Position numbers and translations under genes: made by a program
Assembly (NCBI GenBank): GCA_950295325.1
Contig: OX485803.1
Location: 50,979,554 to 51,043,553, forward strand
Direction: 5' to 3'
Source: Polytrichum commune
Taxonomy: Eukaryota > Streptophyta > Polytrichopsida > Polytrichales > Polytrichaceae
Length of the DNA stretch: 64,000 nt
Shown here: piece after piece, positions 24,687 through 36,303 of the stretch
Numbering within the stretch: position 1 is the first letter of the stretch
How the letters are laid out: each line of letters opens with the position of its first letter
Notes under the pieces: generated by a model
What the model saw: only the letters and a program-made list of their open reading frames with translations
Database searches by the model: none
Told to the model about the DNA's origin: nothing

Positions 24687-25606
24687 TTGAATTTGAAAGT
24701 AAACGAATCAAAGTTAAAGGGTGTTAGCATGCCGCAAGATAATAGTCATGTAGAGGTCAAGGGACGCGGAAGCGAGAAGGCCATGAAGAAGGGGAGGGCA
24801 GCTAAGGGAGCTGCAAAGAAGCGATCTGCATCAGAGGTAGTTGTTGGGCACCCAATAAGTACAGATGGTGGGAAACAAAAAATTGGGACGGTACTTGGAG
24901 GGGATGTAAAAGATGGAAGTGACACTCAGAAGATTACAGTGGGTAGAAGTGGGTAGGAAAATAGTGGTTGGGGGAAGGGTGGGAACAAAGGAGGTTGAAT
25001 TATGGGAGAGCCACAGAAGGAGGGTCAAAGTGAAGATGGTATCAGTAGGGAGATGAGAATTTTCTTGGAGGGAAATGCCAGTTACAACCATTGGAGAGTG
25101 ACCGTCTAATGGCAGGGGATGTAGCAGTTGTAGCTGAGGTCGTATCCCATACGTAAGCACCGGGGAAGGGAGAATCCACGTTTACAGTTTGTAAAAGAAG
25201 TAAAACCGTGTCACCGTGCGAGATAGGTGGTATTGGTGGCGAAAAAAATGCGTCTGGTGGTCAGGTGAGTCCGCTGCACAATCTACAAATGTTCGCGATA
25301 GCGTAACCCTACAATCCAACCAAATTGTTGATCTTCAATGTGCATGGTACTCTTGTGGATACCAGTTTGTTGGCTCAACCAAATCCAAACCGCAACATTC
25401 GTGTTACCAAGAAATCCACGACACGTAGATTCGTGTTCGGGCAATGGATGATGGAGTTTTTGGGGCGGTGTCTTAAAATGTTCAAAGTAGCCTTTTGGGG
25501 TATAAAGAGTAGCGAATATATGAAAGATGTCCTACGGAAGATTTTACCAGTGTTCAGACATTTGGAAGGCTATAAGCCATTTTTGTTTGTTATATATTGT
25601 TGTTAA
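24687..25606 (+). pseudogene. Decayed FCP1-like (HAD phosphatase) gene
   Basis: A lysine-rich frame (24687-24956, with KKGRAAKGAAKKR) is followed, after several stops, by 25307-25606, which reads TKLLIFNVHGTLVDT..., RRFVF..WMMEFLGRCL and KVAFWGIKSSEYMKDVLRKILPVF. This order matches the start of an FCP1/SCP homology domain, a HAD-type protein phosphatase fold. The catalytic DxDxT motif reads N-V-H-G-T: the nucleophilic Asp is Asn (codon 25337-25339). The frame ends soon after the first third of the domain, and the later catalytic Lys and Asp-Asp motifs were not found. I infer a dead fragment, possibly part of a repeated family. Confidence 0.45.
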
Positions 25607-28025
25607 AGTTATTTAATAAGTTTGATGACGTGTCAATTAATGAATTTTCTAAAGAGTTCTTATACATTTGCATTAATATACGTTAACTTCACCTTGCAAA
25701 TAATTGGTTGGTTTTGGGCGCGCTTGAAAAATCTAATTGAAACAAATCCGATTAAACACATATTTGCAAGTGAAGAATTGGAACCTGTACTTTCAGAACG
25801 GAGCGGCTTTATAAATTCATCATCATTAACGGTTTTTCTTTAATAGTGTAGCAACATCTTATTCAATATTTATTATTCAATAACGTTTACTTAAATTTGT
25901 TGAATTTAACTTACGATTTCGTCGATATTAACATAATTGATACACTTATTGTAGTATGTTCAAGTTACGTAGAAATTCAAAGAACAATAATCTTAATCTT
26001 CATATTAAATATTTATCTTTCTCGTAGTCACTCCGTTTGAAATTCAAAATTGGTCGATTTTTGTATAGATTGAGCATTATTTTGTGTTGGCATCCGTGAT
26101 GACAGTTCAAAATCGTCTACCCCTCATGGCAACTAGATGATAAGCTACATTTTTATAATGCGAATTAATTCAAATAAAAAACAATAAATTTTTTACTGTT
26201 TAAGCGGTCCAAATTGAATGAAAATTTGTGAAGTCACCTTATTCTAAGGTAATTGAGAAAATGTCGTAATGTTTAGAAATAACAAATATAGTTTTTCCAT
26301 TAGCATGATATTGATACAAAATGGGAAGAAATACAACATTTTATAACGGTTTCAACAGAGGGGCCAAATTGCCACTATGGCATATATTTGCCTATAACGT
26401 AGGAATTAAATTGTCCAAAGTATTTTGTGGTTATGAGAGGTTGCAATGTCACTTCAGATGATGACTACAAGTTTTAAAAACTTACCAAGATAAATACGCT
26501 TTTTGTAACTCTGAATAATAAATAACATAAAATGACATTGTAAGTAAGAATGATGTGAAAAATTTGACAATATAATTCACCAAGTGCAGTTTTGCCACAT
26601 GCAAGAACAAAAAGTTCTTCTCTAGCAGACGTCATGTACACTATATGGTGCAATAATTTCATGTCTAACTGAGCAAGAATGATGTTTGAAAACCCGGTTT
26701 TGAAATTTTGAATGAATGACTCATGGTTTAAAAATATCCTCCGAGTTTGCTGAAGATCGAAGTAGATCAAACTCATACCTAATCCAAACAACCCAGAAGT
26801 TGGTTGACAAGTTGAAATTCATATTGGTGAATTTCTTCGAAGCCAATCCTCTAACCTTGTCTCTGATGATGCCGATTCTAACCCACATCTGGCTGACACC
26901 GCCATGTTACTAATTATGAGATCCATATCAGTCAACAGAACAAACAAAAGAGGCCAGGTTGTTATTAGCGGCTGTTGGAACTCGCAAACAATGGATTGTC
27001 TGGAGGAAATTGCAAGTCCCTATGGAAGTCGAAGAATGAATGAATGTTGAAATATAAAGTTAGGAGACAGGTGTGACTTCTGTCGGGGAAAAACAAATGA
27101 CTAGCAAATCACCAAAACTGCAAAAGAAGCTCATGAGGCTTCCAAAGGGTAGGCAGTCGAGAATGACACTGAGGAATGATTCCCACCTGCAACAAAGTCG
27201 ACATTTTTTTATTAGACGGTTTCTTTACAATTGTTGTCACCATACTTTTATGTGAATATTCCGCGCCCATAAATTACGGCGGACAAGCAAGCCGCATTGT
27301 CTACTTTATTTTCCTATACACTACTTGGCTACGGATAATCTCTTGTACCAAATTATGATCTACCATTACTGCATGAGAACATCAAGAATGATGATATTCT
27401 GGATCGCTTGCAGAAAGAGCAACATGTTCTGATGATATCACACGCTATTCCCACACTATTGTGGTGTCGAACTGGCCCAGTCAATCTCACGTGTCGAATT
27501 AGTATAGAAAATTAAGAGAATCGCTTCATTCCCAGTGCTCTTCTTCTTTTATGCAGATTCAAGATAATGGAGCCTTTGGTACTCGTGTAGACATTCTCGT
27601 CGGTTCTTGTCAGCCATTTGCCGGTACGCAGCTAATCGTCGTTCTCCTAAGTCCTCTTAAAAAAGTATAGAGGCTCTCTTAACCTCCCCAGATGCAGGTT
27701 TATTCGCATTACGATATTCTCAGGCTTATTTACACCCCCCGCCTGCAATTTCTCAGGAACACTGTTGTTGCAGATCTCCGAGCTCTTCAAATACCTGGTT
27801 TAAAATCACCTCTCTGGACGTATACTCTATGTTTGAAATTCGTCAATGTCCGCACTAATTCAACCTGCAGGGCTTGCAAGTATAGAAGCGGTGACCAATC
27901 ATGTGCAGTATGCTCAGCTTTCGATGCAATTCAATTTATTAAGCATTCCTGGTACACATCTTACCCCCTAATTTCCAGCCAGCTTACACGTTCGGCGATA
28001 CGTGTTGTCATATCTTCATACAGAG
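25607..28025. other. Intergenic, no gene recognised
   Basis: AT-rich up to about 27.4 kb, then closer to average composition. A 114-codon frame at 27692-28036 (+) is the longest here. It contains a CRACKYRSGDQSCAVC stretch but no known domain, and I do not call it. Confidence 0.35.
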
Positions 28026-28469
28026 ATGGCGGGTGATCTCAAAAGCGCGATTTCACCTTGGAAGCTGCTGCACATCCTGGTAATGACCCTTACGAATGTC
28101 ATAGGCCATGCGAGAGCCACCCCTGGTAAAGACACTGGGCATCATCAACTAGATGCCGAATGGGGATGTTCTCACAGTCCACTGTCGCTCCGGAAACGAT
28201 GATCTTGGAGTGCACGTTGTTCCTCACAATGTGGACTACAACTGGAGGTTTCACAGCAATTTCTGGGAACCACTTTGTTCTGGTGCTCGTTCACTTCCCC
28301 GGCCACCGGCCCAAAGAAATCCCTGGAGGTGTGGAGTAATAGGGTGATGGATAACTCTCTCTGCTTTGGGAAGTGCGTCTGGTTCGTTGAAGCCGAAGGG
28401 TTCTATGTCACCGATTGGAGGCAGTGGGGTGCACAGTCGCCTTCCAAATTCTTGGAGCCTTGGGAATGA
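28026..28469 (+). pseudogene. S-protein homologue (SPH), frameshifted
   Basis: S-protein homologues are small secreted, disulfide-bonded proteins named after the poppy self-incompatibility S1 protein. Here a Met-initiated frame with a hydrophobic stretch (LLHILVMTLTNVIGHARA) begins at 28026. The core starts in the next frame at 28153 (MPNGDVLTVHCRSGNDDLGV, VVPHNVDYNWRFHSNFW). At about 28267 the reading must shift again to continue as WCSFTSPATGP..., DNSLCFGKCVWFVEAEGFYV and a stop at 28467. The second shift fits loss of one G in TGGGGAACC, which is intact in the paralogue at 30.5 kb. The first shift could be an indel plus a TAG at 28150, or a 73-bp intron (GTAATG at 28080, AG at 28152), which would keep frame. 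Four core cysteines typical of the family are visible. Confidence 0.65.
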
Positions 28470-30419
28470 TCAGTAATTTGCAAGGACACGACCAAGACTG
28501 CCATTTGAGACTGTAACAGAATGAATACTCTACATAATTAACCCCCAATCAACCTTGATACCACTTTTAAATTGGTCCATCAGTCCCTTAAGGGCTGAAT
28601 TAATGAGACGGATAATCAATGTGGATGTCCAAGATAACCTTATGCTTTTGAAACGATGGAAGAAGCGAGGAATTCAATGGTGAACACTCGGGCATAGTAT
28701 TAATTGATAGGACACAATATCTGCGTCACTTCAGTATCTTCATTCTTCTTACAGTCAAGCTTTTACAGAGGAATTTTGTGTCCTGGATACCAAGTTGTCA
28801 AATGATCTGCGGATTTCTTTTGCTTTCAATAGGCCCATACTACACATGGGGAAATAATAATACATTTGCAAGACTGAAATATTCAATCATTTTGATGTTA
28901 AAAGGTTATGAGAATGGTCGTTTGCTCATATCACCATGCCAGAAGATGATTCAAAACTAACAGTGCTGGTTCCCATTGAGTGGTCCATGTTCATAACGCG
29001 TCGCCAACTTAGTTTCCTACATGAGGATTAAAGACGACGTTAGCTTCCTGGATAATATAAACTTGTAGATTTTTACGAAGGGCACATTAATACAAATTTT
29101 TCATGTTTCACGTAACACCTAAATGGGGGAATAATTAGCGCGCGCCAAAACAAACAATTGTAGCCCACAGCAACTTCGTTGAATCTGCTCTTAAGCGAAA
29201 CATCTCTCCCGCTTGAGTACTTACTTTGAGACGGTATTTCTATGCCCTACGGTACCATAAATTGGTGGAAACTACTTGACAGTAGACTGTCTGGGAAAAG
29301 GATTCCGCGACACAAGATCGACGAGAGAAGATTCTGTGATCGACAATGATGATTTTCCTCATGTCCAGAGCGCCTTTGATAATATTCGATCGGTGCTATC
29401 GAGCCACATTTCCTAACTTGGATGCATGCGTGTCAATCACACACAGGATTCATCCCTACTGTCAAGAAGAATACTATTAGGGTCTCTCTTTTCGAGGTGA
29501 AACGGCATGTAATATAAATATTGGAGACCTTAGACACTCTCCTCAATGCTCATTTTCTCTTTACTTTCTTCAGGTCCGTACATAGTCCAAGGTCAGGAAC
29601 ACATAATCCTTTGGTGCCAAGCGTTGCATGTGCTCTGGACACATTAGACCAGTGAGTAATTCAACTCTCCCCTCTCCTAATTTCTTTGCTATCGGTTTCG
29701 TTTGCAATTGAAGTACTTTTGCATAATGCATGGTGCATGTGGTTCCTGTGCACTCGGTCTGGTGGTGCATGATCTGCCTCATAACCAAGTTACCATTATG
29801 GCAAATATCAATCAACTAGTGATCTTTAACTCGTTGATACATTGGAAAGAGCTCTATGTCAAAGTACGGTTCCCAGCTGAGGTCTTTCTGATGTGTTTCG
29901 GCTTCTACATCAACACAAAATTCCGTGTGCTTTACTGGATCTTGATGATTAGCACCCAGTTTTTCCGATTCTCATGCTTTTGGGTAAATTGTATTAGACA
30001 GAGGAAACTGATATTCAACCTCTGAAAGCTTTTGGACTATAATCTCCGAGTGCTGAAGAAGATGAAACTTCCAAATCACGACCCATCCATCCATCGAAAC
30101 CAATTAACCATTATTTAGTGTGTCCTGCACAATAGAATCCGCATTGGCTACTTGTACAGGACAGTTATGCATATTTTCGAACGAGGTGACAACGTCACAA
30201 GCCAGTGAAACGAACGTAGGGATATTCGTTCCAACATAGGTGGGCTGCAGGCTGCTGTCCCCTTATCCCCTCCACATAACTATAAGAAAGGACCATCCCG
30301 AAATGTCTCTCATCACAATACAGCTTCTTCTTGCTATAGCTTCCACACCATTGGCCTGGCAGTGACAGCGAGCATCTCCTCTCCATGATCAACTCTTTGC
30401 ATTGCCATATTTGTCGTAA
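28470..30419. other. Spacer between the two S-protein homologues
   Basis: No exon is recognised. The reading frame at 29702-30025 (+, 107 codons) is hydrophobic in its second half and has no family resemblance. Both flanking genes lie on the same strand, consistent with an old tandem duplication. Confidence 0.4.
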
Positions 30420-30749
30420 CATTCTCATGAGCCGATATTTGTTGATTCTTTGATCACCGTGCACTGTTCGTCGATGGACGATGATTTCAGTGTGCATATC
30501 GTGCCGCAAAACGCATGGTACCACTGGGGGTTCCACAGAAACTTCTGGGGAACCACACTCTTCTCCTGCGAACTCACTTCCCCTACAGGCCAGCAGCAAG
30601 GCCTGGAAGTCTGGAGTGAGCGGGGGATAAAGCATTCTTCGTGTGTCCACAAGTGCGTCTAGTACGTGAAGCCATCCGGGTTTTGGGTCACCGATTACAG
30701 CCGCATAGGCTACCCTGACTGGCCTGTAAAGCTCATGGTGCCTTGGTAA
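30420..30749 (+). pseudogene. S-protein homologue (SPH), nonsense mutation
   Basis: The frame reads LITVHCSSMDDDFSVHIVP, HWGFHRNFWGTTLFSC, then GLEVWSERGIKHSSCVHKCV followed by TAG (30660-30662). It continues in the same frame with YVKPSGFWVTDYSRIGY to a natural TAA at 30747. At the stop the paralogue at 28 kb has TGG (CVWFVE), so a single G-to-A change explains the break. The N-terminal signal peptide is not in frame upstream: a TAA lies at 30417. Core cysteines (VHC, LFSC, SSCVHKC) are preserved. The two loci share block order and are tandem copies about 2.3 kb apart. Confidence 0.65.
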
Positions 30750-31010
30750 AGGTCAGCCGATCATGAGCATACTGACATGAGCATGTTCATGTCAAACCCC
30801 CCGGCCATGAAATTATACAGGAGTCTCACCATACTTAATATCGTACTTCTGCAAGTGTTTTCCTCCCCTACATAACCTAAGCTAGAGAGATGCCTCGACA
30901 AGTGTTGTGAGGACAGTTAATTAGCACAAGATGTAGAAAGTATAATTTTTCTTGTGCAGGTTGAGGAAAGTACCGTGTAATAATGTCGACAGATGCAGCC
31001 GCCAGCAGAC

Positions 31011-31478
31011 TTCTTCTCAAGTGTTGCGAGACCCAAGCATGTTGCAGTAGGACTGAATAACAGATTTACCTTACAAAAAATGGGTCACGATCCAAATTGT
31101 CTTGAAACTTCATATATAATCATCCTGTTTTGCATGATCAGCCTATGCCTGTACAGTGAGTTGTTCCTTTGTAACGGTAGAGTATCAAGCAATCTGGCCA
31201 AAACATTCAACTTAAAACCTCGTCGTATGCATACTTGAGTTTTCTTCTCAATGTAGTGTGAACCAAGAATGCTGTTTGCAGTAATATAGAATAGCATACT
31301 TACCTTAGTCATAGACATTGGGTCACAATTTGGATGCTTCTGAGAGTCCATACACAATTATCCTGATTTTCATGATCAGCGTATGCCTGTCATGTGAGGT
31401 GTTCGTTCGCAACGTTAGAGTATCAAGCAATCTGGCCAGTGTATTCAACTTCAAACCTCGTCATATAGTGAAATCTTG
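31011..31478. repeat. Tandem duplication, unit about 235 bp
   Basis: Unit 1 (31011-31235) and unit 2 (31240-31478) share, in order, AAGAATGCTGTTTGCAGT-like, GGGTCACRATYYRRAT, ATCCTG..TTTGCATGATCAGC, TATGCCTGT, AGAGTATCAAGCAATCTGGCCA and AACCTCGTC blocks. It lies just downstream of the minus-strand gene at 31716-33774. Confidence 0.7.
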
Positions 31479-31715
31479 TTGATTTTGGCATGGCAGTGCC
31501 CAAGTTACAGCAAGAACCGTAACTAACAGAAAACATCTATCTTACTACCATCTCTTTCAATCAACCCACAATGGAGATTAGTAGCCTTAGTTTACAAGTC
31601 TACTGAAGAACATAAAACCTGCTTCATATATTTGAAGTGGTTGCTGTCTTTGCAAGCCCTTTGGCAAGAATATTCGAGGAGGATAATAGATGTTTAGGAC
31701 TGGATTCAGCTATGT

Positions 31716-33774
31716 CTAAAATATCCTTGATTTGACTCCTAACCGCGTCACCCTTAACCCAAAAGGTTGTTCTCCCTCTGCCAATGGAAACTGCTTTGGG
31801 AAATCTACAGCTGCCGCCACTCGCATTGTGGTGAATTCCCCCACCCGAATCACGTGCTCGTCAAATTGCACACCTGCGTAGACAGGAAAGAATCAAGTTT
31901 GTTTAGGATTCTGAGATTTCTTGGAAATTTGATAATGTTACCATTCTGTCCGCATACAGACAAGCAGGTACAGCACATTCCAGCTTTCAAATTGACAATG
32001 AATTAGTAGAGACGGAGGTTTGAATCTGACCTCCAGGTGTTAAATGCACGCCAGTCCCCAGAGGATGGAAAAAATTAACCATCAGTCGAGCATTCGGCGA
32101 CTCCCAAAACCTTCCGATGCCTGAGAAAGGAACCCTACCAACCACACCCCAATGATCAAATTGGTAAGTCCCAGATTCATCCACTTTCATGATGTTAGCA
32201 GCTAAAATCCTGCAGTGCATAGCCATACACAGGATTGACATGGTGAAAGCAATGTTGTGTGCCATAATGCCAACACTCACCGATATCGAGCGTAAATGGC
32301 AAGGTTGGTGTCTCCAAGAGGCCATTTCCCTCGCATCTCTATGGCAGGCTCGGGAAGCAAGTGCAGAGCAAAATGATGCGCCCGCAGCCGAAACTTGGGC
32401 TCGACCCGGCCCTGGTCCATCACCACATTCGCCCCGAAGGCAAAATTCACGTCCCAGGGATTATTACCCTCCCCCACGACGTTTAGCGGCATATTCCAAA
32501 CCTGGGCGACACAAATGTTTCATTATACAATTTGCCGGTGGTTCACCACAACAAACAAGAAAATTAACACCAACTCATTCGAGCATTCATGTTTTCTCCT
32601 GCACAATCTCGTCGCTGATTGTATTACAACCAGGTCGAAACCTAAATGTCCACCTTACTCTGTTTAGCATTACATATCGAAGCCATCTTAAACCTCACCG
32701 AGAATACTCTTGTAACTACTCGAAACCATCTCGCAGATTTGTCCCATCGCATTGCGACTAAAACCAGCTATGACGACCTGCACCTAGGGTTTAAGGAATA
32801 CCAACACCGGCAGCATGCATTGCAGCATACACATAGGACCACAAGTTGTACGTTGAATCTAACATTTAATCCTCTTAGACCTACTCGAAACCATCTCGCA
32901 CATTCGTCCCATCGCATTGTGACTAAACCAGCTAGGACGGCCTGCAACTAGGGTTTGGGGAAATCCAACGCCAGCAGCACGCATTGGTCGGGATATGGAG
33001 GTCGTTTATGCGCACATAAAAGGTTGTTGCAGGAATTCTGAATTGCGACCTTACTCCGTGTAGAATTACATGTCGAAGCCATCTTGAACCTCACAGAGAA
33101 TCCTCTTGTAACTACTCCAAACCATCTCGCACATTTGTCCCTGCATCGCATTACTGAGACCAGCTATGAGGACCTCCAACTAGGGTTTAAGGAATTCCAA
33201 CGCCAGCAGCACGCATTGCTCAATACATGGAGTTCTTCGTACTTACACATAAAAACTTCTTACAAATTTCGTGGACTCAATAATTACTGACCTGCATGAG
33301 CTTGAGGCGGGCTCCTCCCCCGCGAATGCTGCCAAAGAGGGACTCATCTTTCGCGACATACTCGTCCTCCTCGCCATAGCCACCATACCCTCCAGCTTCA
33401 CCCCCATACAAGGGACCTCCTGTAGACACCGAAGCTCCAGGGAGCACCTTACGTGGCCCCCCTCGTAACCTCTTGGGCGCCTGGTACCGCAGTGACTGAC
33501 GCAAATCGATCCTCAGAATGGTACTCGAATTCTTCCATGCGCCTTTGAAAATTGCACCTACCATGTCCATTGCACGCCCCCTGGGGCTGTCATCGACGTA
33601 GGCACTAGGTTGTGATGGCTGCGACGGTCTCCTATGTGCGTACTGCGAGTACTCGGGGTCATTGTAAGGCGAGCTTACAGAATGGCTGGGGCGAGGTTCG
33701 GTTGCTATCGGAGGAGCCGAAGGCTCGTAGCCTGCTCGGTAACCACTCCGCTCCCTCTGCTCCTGCAATGCCAT
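31716..33774 (-). CDS. Conserved plant protein, beta-strand-rich, unnamed
   Basis: Four exons join in frame with GT-AG introns: 33774-33292, 32501-32281, 32134-32031 and 31873-31716, giving 321 residues. The start is an ATG preceded by GTG. Residues 1-70 are Pro/Ser/Tyr/Arg-rich and probably disordered; 71-161 include an Ala/Trp/Lys segment and a Gly/Tyr-rich stretch (GGPLYGGEAGGYGGYG). Residues 162-321 are rich in alternating polar/hydrophobic strands with PEIKFRLRAHHF-like, EMRGKWPLGDTNLAIYARYR and GTGVHLTPGG motifs, ending GVKSRIF. The strand pattern suggests an organelle outer-membrane beta-barrel or a lipid-binding sheet protein, but this is inference and I cannot name the family. Intron 1 holds a tandem triplication. 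Frame continuity over four exons and the lack of stops support a live gene. Confidence 0.75.
32640..33230. repeat. Tandem triplication within intron 1 of the 31.7-33.8 kb gene
   Basis: Three units share the order GAAGCCATCTT-AACCTCAC, CTACTCGAAACCATCTCGCA, CCAGCTA-GACGACCTGCA and ACTAGGGTTTAAGGAATTCC-AACGCCAGCAGCACGCATTG. They lie at about 32640-32838, 32839-32995 (shortened) and 33040-33225. The middle copy lacks the first block. Confidence 0.75.
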
Positions 33775-34533
33775 CACAATTGCAATGCTTCGACTAAAAT
33801 CTCAACTCCAAGCTCACGAAACCTTCGAAAACTCGAAATGCCTCACCCGCGATGCCGCTTTTCTACATCCCAGGCTCAGAATGAATGAACAATCATCAGA
33901 AGAAGATGCAAATCGGATTGGTTTCTACTCTCAAATTCTCATGCTATCAATTGAACTCCTGCATGCATTTCCTTCTGCATTTTTACAGAACCGTTGAATG
34001 TGTTTGCAATGAGGAAATTGTAAACCATGCTCCCATTACTCAGATTTCATGTCCTTTCCGTCCTTCCCCACAAAAAACCTGAATGAAAGTCCTTTCCGAA
34101 ACACAAATAGAATCTCTGGCAATCTTGAAGATAGAAATGCAGAATCTCAGAGTAAGTTGAGTTCCCAGGAGATTGGCATTCAAGTGTAGAGTGAGTCGAG
34201 GAGGTTCAATTGGATATGCGATTCTTGTTTGAGGTAAGTTGTGTTGGGATTCCTAGATTGCGATGACGATGGCGCCTCTACATAAGATTGTGCGGCAGAG
34301 CAAGTGAGCCTTTCTTTTCTGCTAGGTGGCGGGTGGAGGGAGGTGCCATGTGTACCGCCTCATTGCCACCTTGGATAATCTGGTGCCACGTGGAGCGTGC
34401 TGGGTTGGAAAGAAGCAGAGTTGGAGCCCTAACTTATTGCCTTTTCTTGATAAGGTAGATGGATCTTAAATGGGTACATTTCTCGACTAGCCCACTTCTC
34501 CTAGCTAGGATATGAAACACACGATTAAGTTAG

Positions 34534-35162
34534 AGTAGAGGCACCTATAACCGATCACTTAAGAGATTTTGTGCTAAAATTGGAGAAGCATAAGGTGGTG
34601 CAAATTTTTTCCGTTGTAGAAAGATAGAAAATAAGAGGACTACAATTTTTTTTTGGTAATTTTATTCTTTAAATTGAAATTACTATGAGTTTTTGAAGTC
34701 AAAAATTGGCTCGAATATATTACCAATGTCTAGAGTATGCCATAACCGCTCATTTTAGTTGCTCACTACTCGTCACTTTAGCACTCAAAACCAAAGCATG
34801 TGTCATGGCATTATTAGTTACAACCTAATCAAAATTCAATCCCAGTATGATCGGAATTCAATCCTAGCCTAATTGAAATTATGTCACTAGAAGAAATCTT
34901 GTCCATTTCAACCGGCCTTGCGACTAGGCCATCACAACTCGCACCCAAAAAATGCATAAACAAATCAATTTGGTTGGCAACCGGGGGGGCACCCTCCATG
35001 GGTACACCACGGGTACCTTCCGGGTGCCAACAAATTGATTTGTTTATGCATTTTTTGGGTGCACGAGTCGCGATGGCCTCGGTTGAAATGGACAAGATTT
35101 CTTCTAGTGTGTTACCCTATAGATTGCCGATGGGGTCCTGATCAGGAATAGGCGCCTCTACT
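34534..35162. mobile_element. MITE family D, copy 1, interrupted
   Basis: Left end AGTAGAGGCACCTATAACCG and right end GGCGCCTCTACT form terminal inverted repeats. The body is AT-rich and matches the copy at 56840-57202 block by block (GGAGAAGCATAAGGTGGTG, GGTAATTTTATTC, GCACTCAAAACCA and TGTGTCATGGCATTATTAGT). The right third is split by a 225-bp hairpin element at 34885-35109. Confidence 0.75.
34885..35109. mobile_element. CACTA-like hairpin MITE nested in family D MITE
   Basis: It begins CACTAGAAGAAATCTTGTCC and ends with the exact inverse. The arms continue to pair almost to the centre (over 100 bp each), so the whole element is a near-perfect foldback. TGT flanks both sides (34882-34884 and 35110-35112), the 3-bp duplication typical of CACTA elements. 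The family D copy at 56.8-57.2 kb lacks it and shows the unoccupied site. Confidence 0.85.
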
Positions 35163-36303
35163 AAAATATGAGTTGGTTAGCATATCAAAATCAAGGCCGT
35201 AGCCAACTTTCCTCATAATTCTTGGAACTCAAATGAATATCTTATTCATTATCAAAGTGAAGATTCTCTTGCTCACTAAATAATTATGTCGACTATTGAG
35301 CTAAAAATGTGTATTATACTTTGAACCCCTGCTCATCTTTATGGTTGCAAAACCATGATAAACATTCTCCCGCATTTTCTCCTTATTTTTTGGCACAAAT
35401 ATACTATTCAAAAATCCCTTGACTTCGCCATTGATGAACAAGCGTACATGCACATGCAAAATACACTCATAAAAATCATTTAATACAAAACCAGCCTTCA
35501 AGACTGTTAAAGTAGAAAAATGGGCCGTTAATTGAGATTAGAATATGGAGACACCCCATAAGCCACCACCCTAAGTGAGATTAGGGTGCCTAATTTGATT
35601 TGCAAAGTGTTGCATCTCTTAGCACCAAATCTGATCCAAATTGTATATGATGCTTTCATTAAGCCCTAATTTCCCAAGCAACTCATTTTGGATCAATGGG
35701 TGATTATTACCCTATACCAACCCCACATGACTCATTCATCCACAATCAAAATAATTATAAACAGCAAGTTACTATAGATATTTACCCATAGGCACATGAG
35801 CCGTGCAATTTGGAGATGATTCGAATATGGAGAAGAAGAAAAATGTCAAAGTGGGGAAGTGGTCATGTTTTTGTTGTGTTGAAAGGTCATATGAGGGTGT
35901 TGACTCCAACCAATGGTTGCCACTCCAATGCAAAGTTTGCATGAACATTGATGGTGTTTATTATGGTAAAAGTGGAAGAAAAAATTACGTTCACATAAAG
36001 ACGGCCTTTGTGCTCACATCGACCACTCAATTACCATTTGAACACTCTTTAACTTTTTAGGGATTATTTGCATATGTGGTTAGAACTATGGGACAATTTA
36101 TATATTCCAAATGGAAGGTAATTGGTTTATTGTGGTTTGCACAATTTCGCATGGGAATTGGTGGAGGTGCTCAACTATTGAGTTATTCCCATCTTGTTGA
36201 TCACACAAGCATTCCGCTTATTTTCCAAGTGAATTTGATTGGTCAAACATTTTGGAGGAATGAATCATAGCATTTTGTTGTGCAACCCTTCTTTCAATTG
36301 TTA
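35163..36303. other. Intergenic, no gene recognised
   Basis: AT-rich. The frame at 35803-36060 (+) has Cys pairs (CFCC, CKVC) but no recognisable domain, and I do not call it. Confidence 0.4.

Noticed and set aside
27692-28036. 114-codon frame upstream of the first S-protein homologue
   Set aside because: It has a Cys-rich stretch but no recognisable fold or splice context. It is too short to call by length alone.
30195-30650. 151-codon open frame on the minus strand
   Set aside because: It is the antisense shadow of the S-protein homologue at 30420-30749, whose plus-strand motifs and cysteines are conserved.
32189-32761. 190-codon open frame on the plus strand
   Set aside because: It overlaps antisense to exon 2 of the minus-strand gene at 31716-33774 and to the intronic tandem repeats. 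It has no family resemblance.
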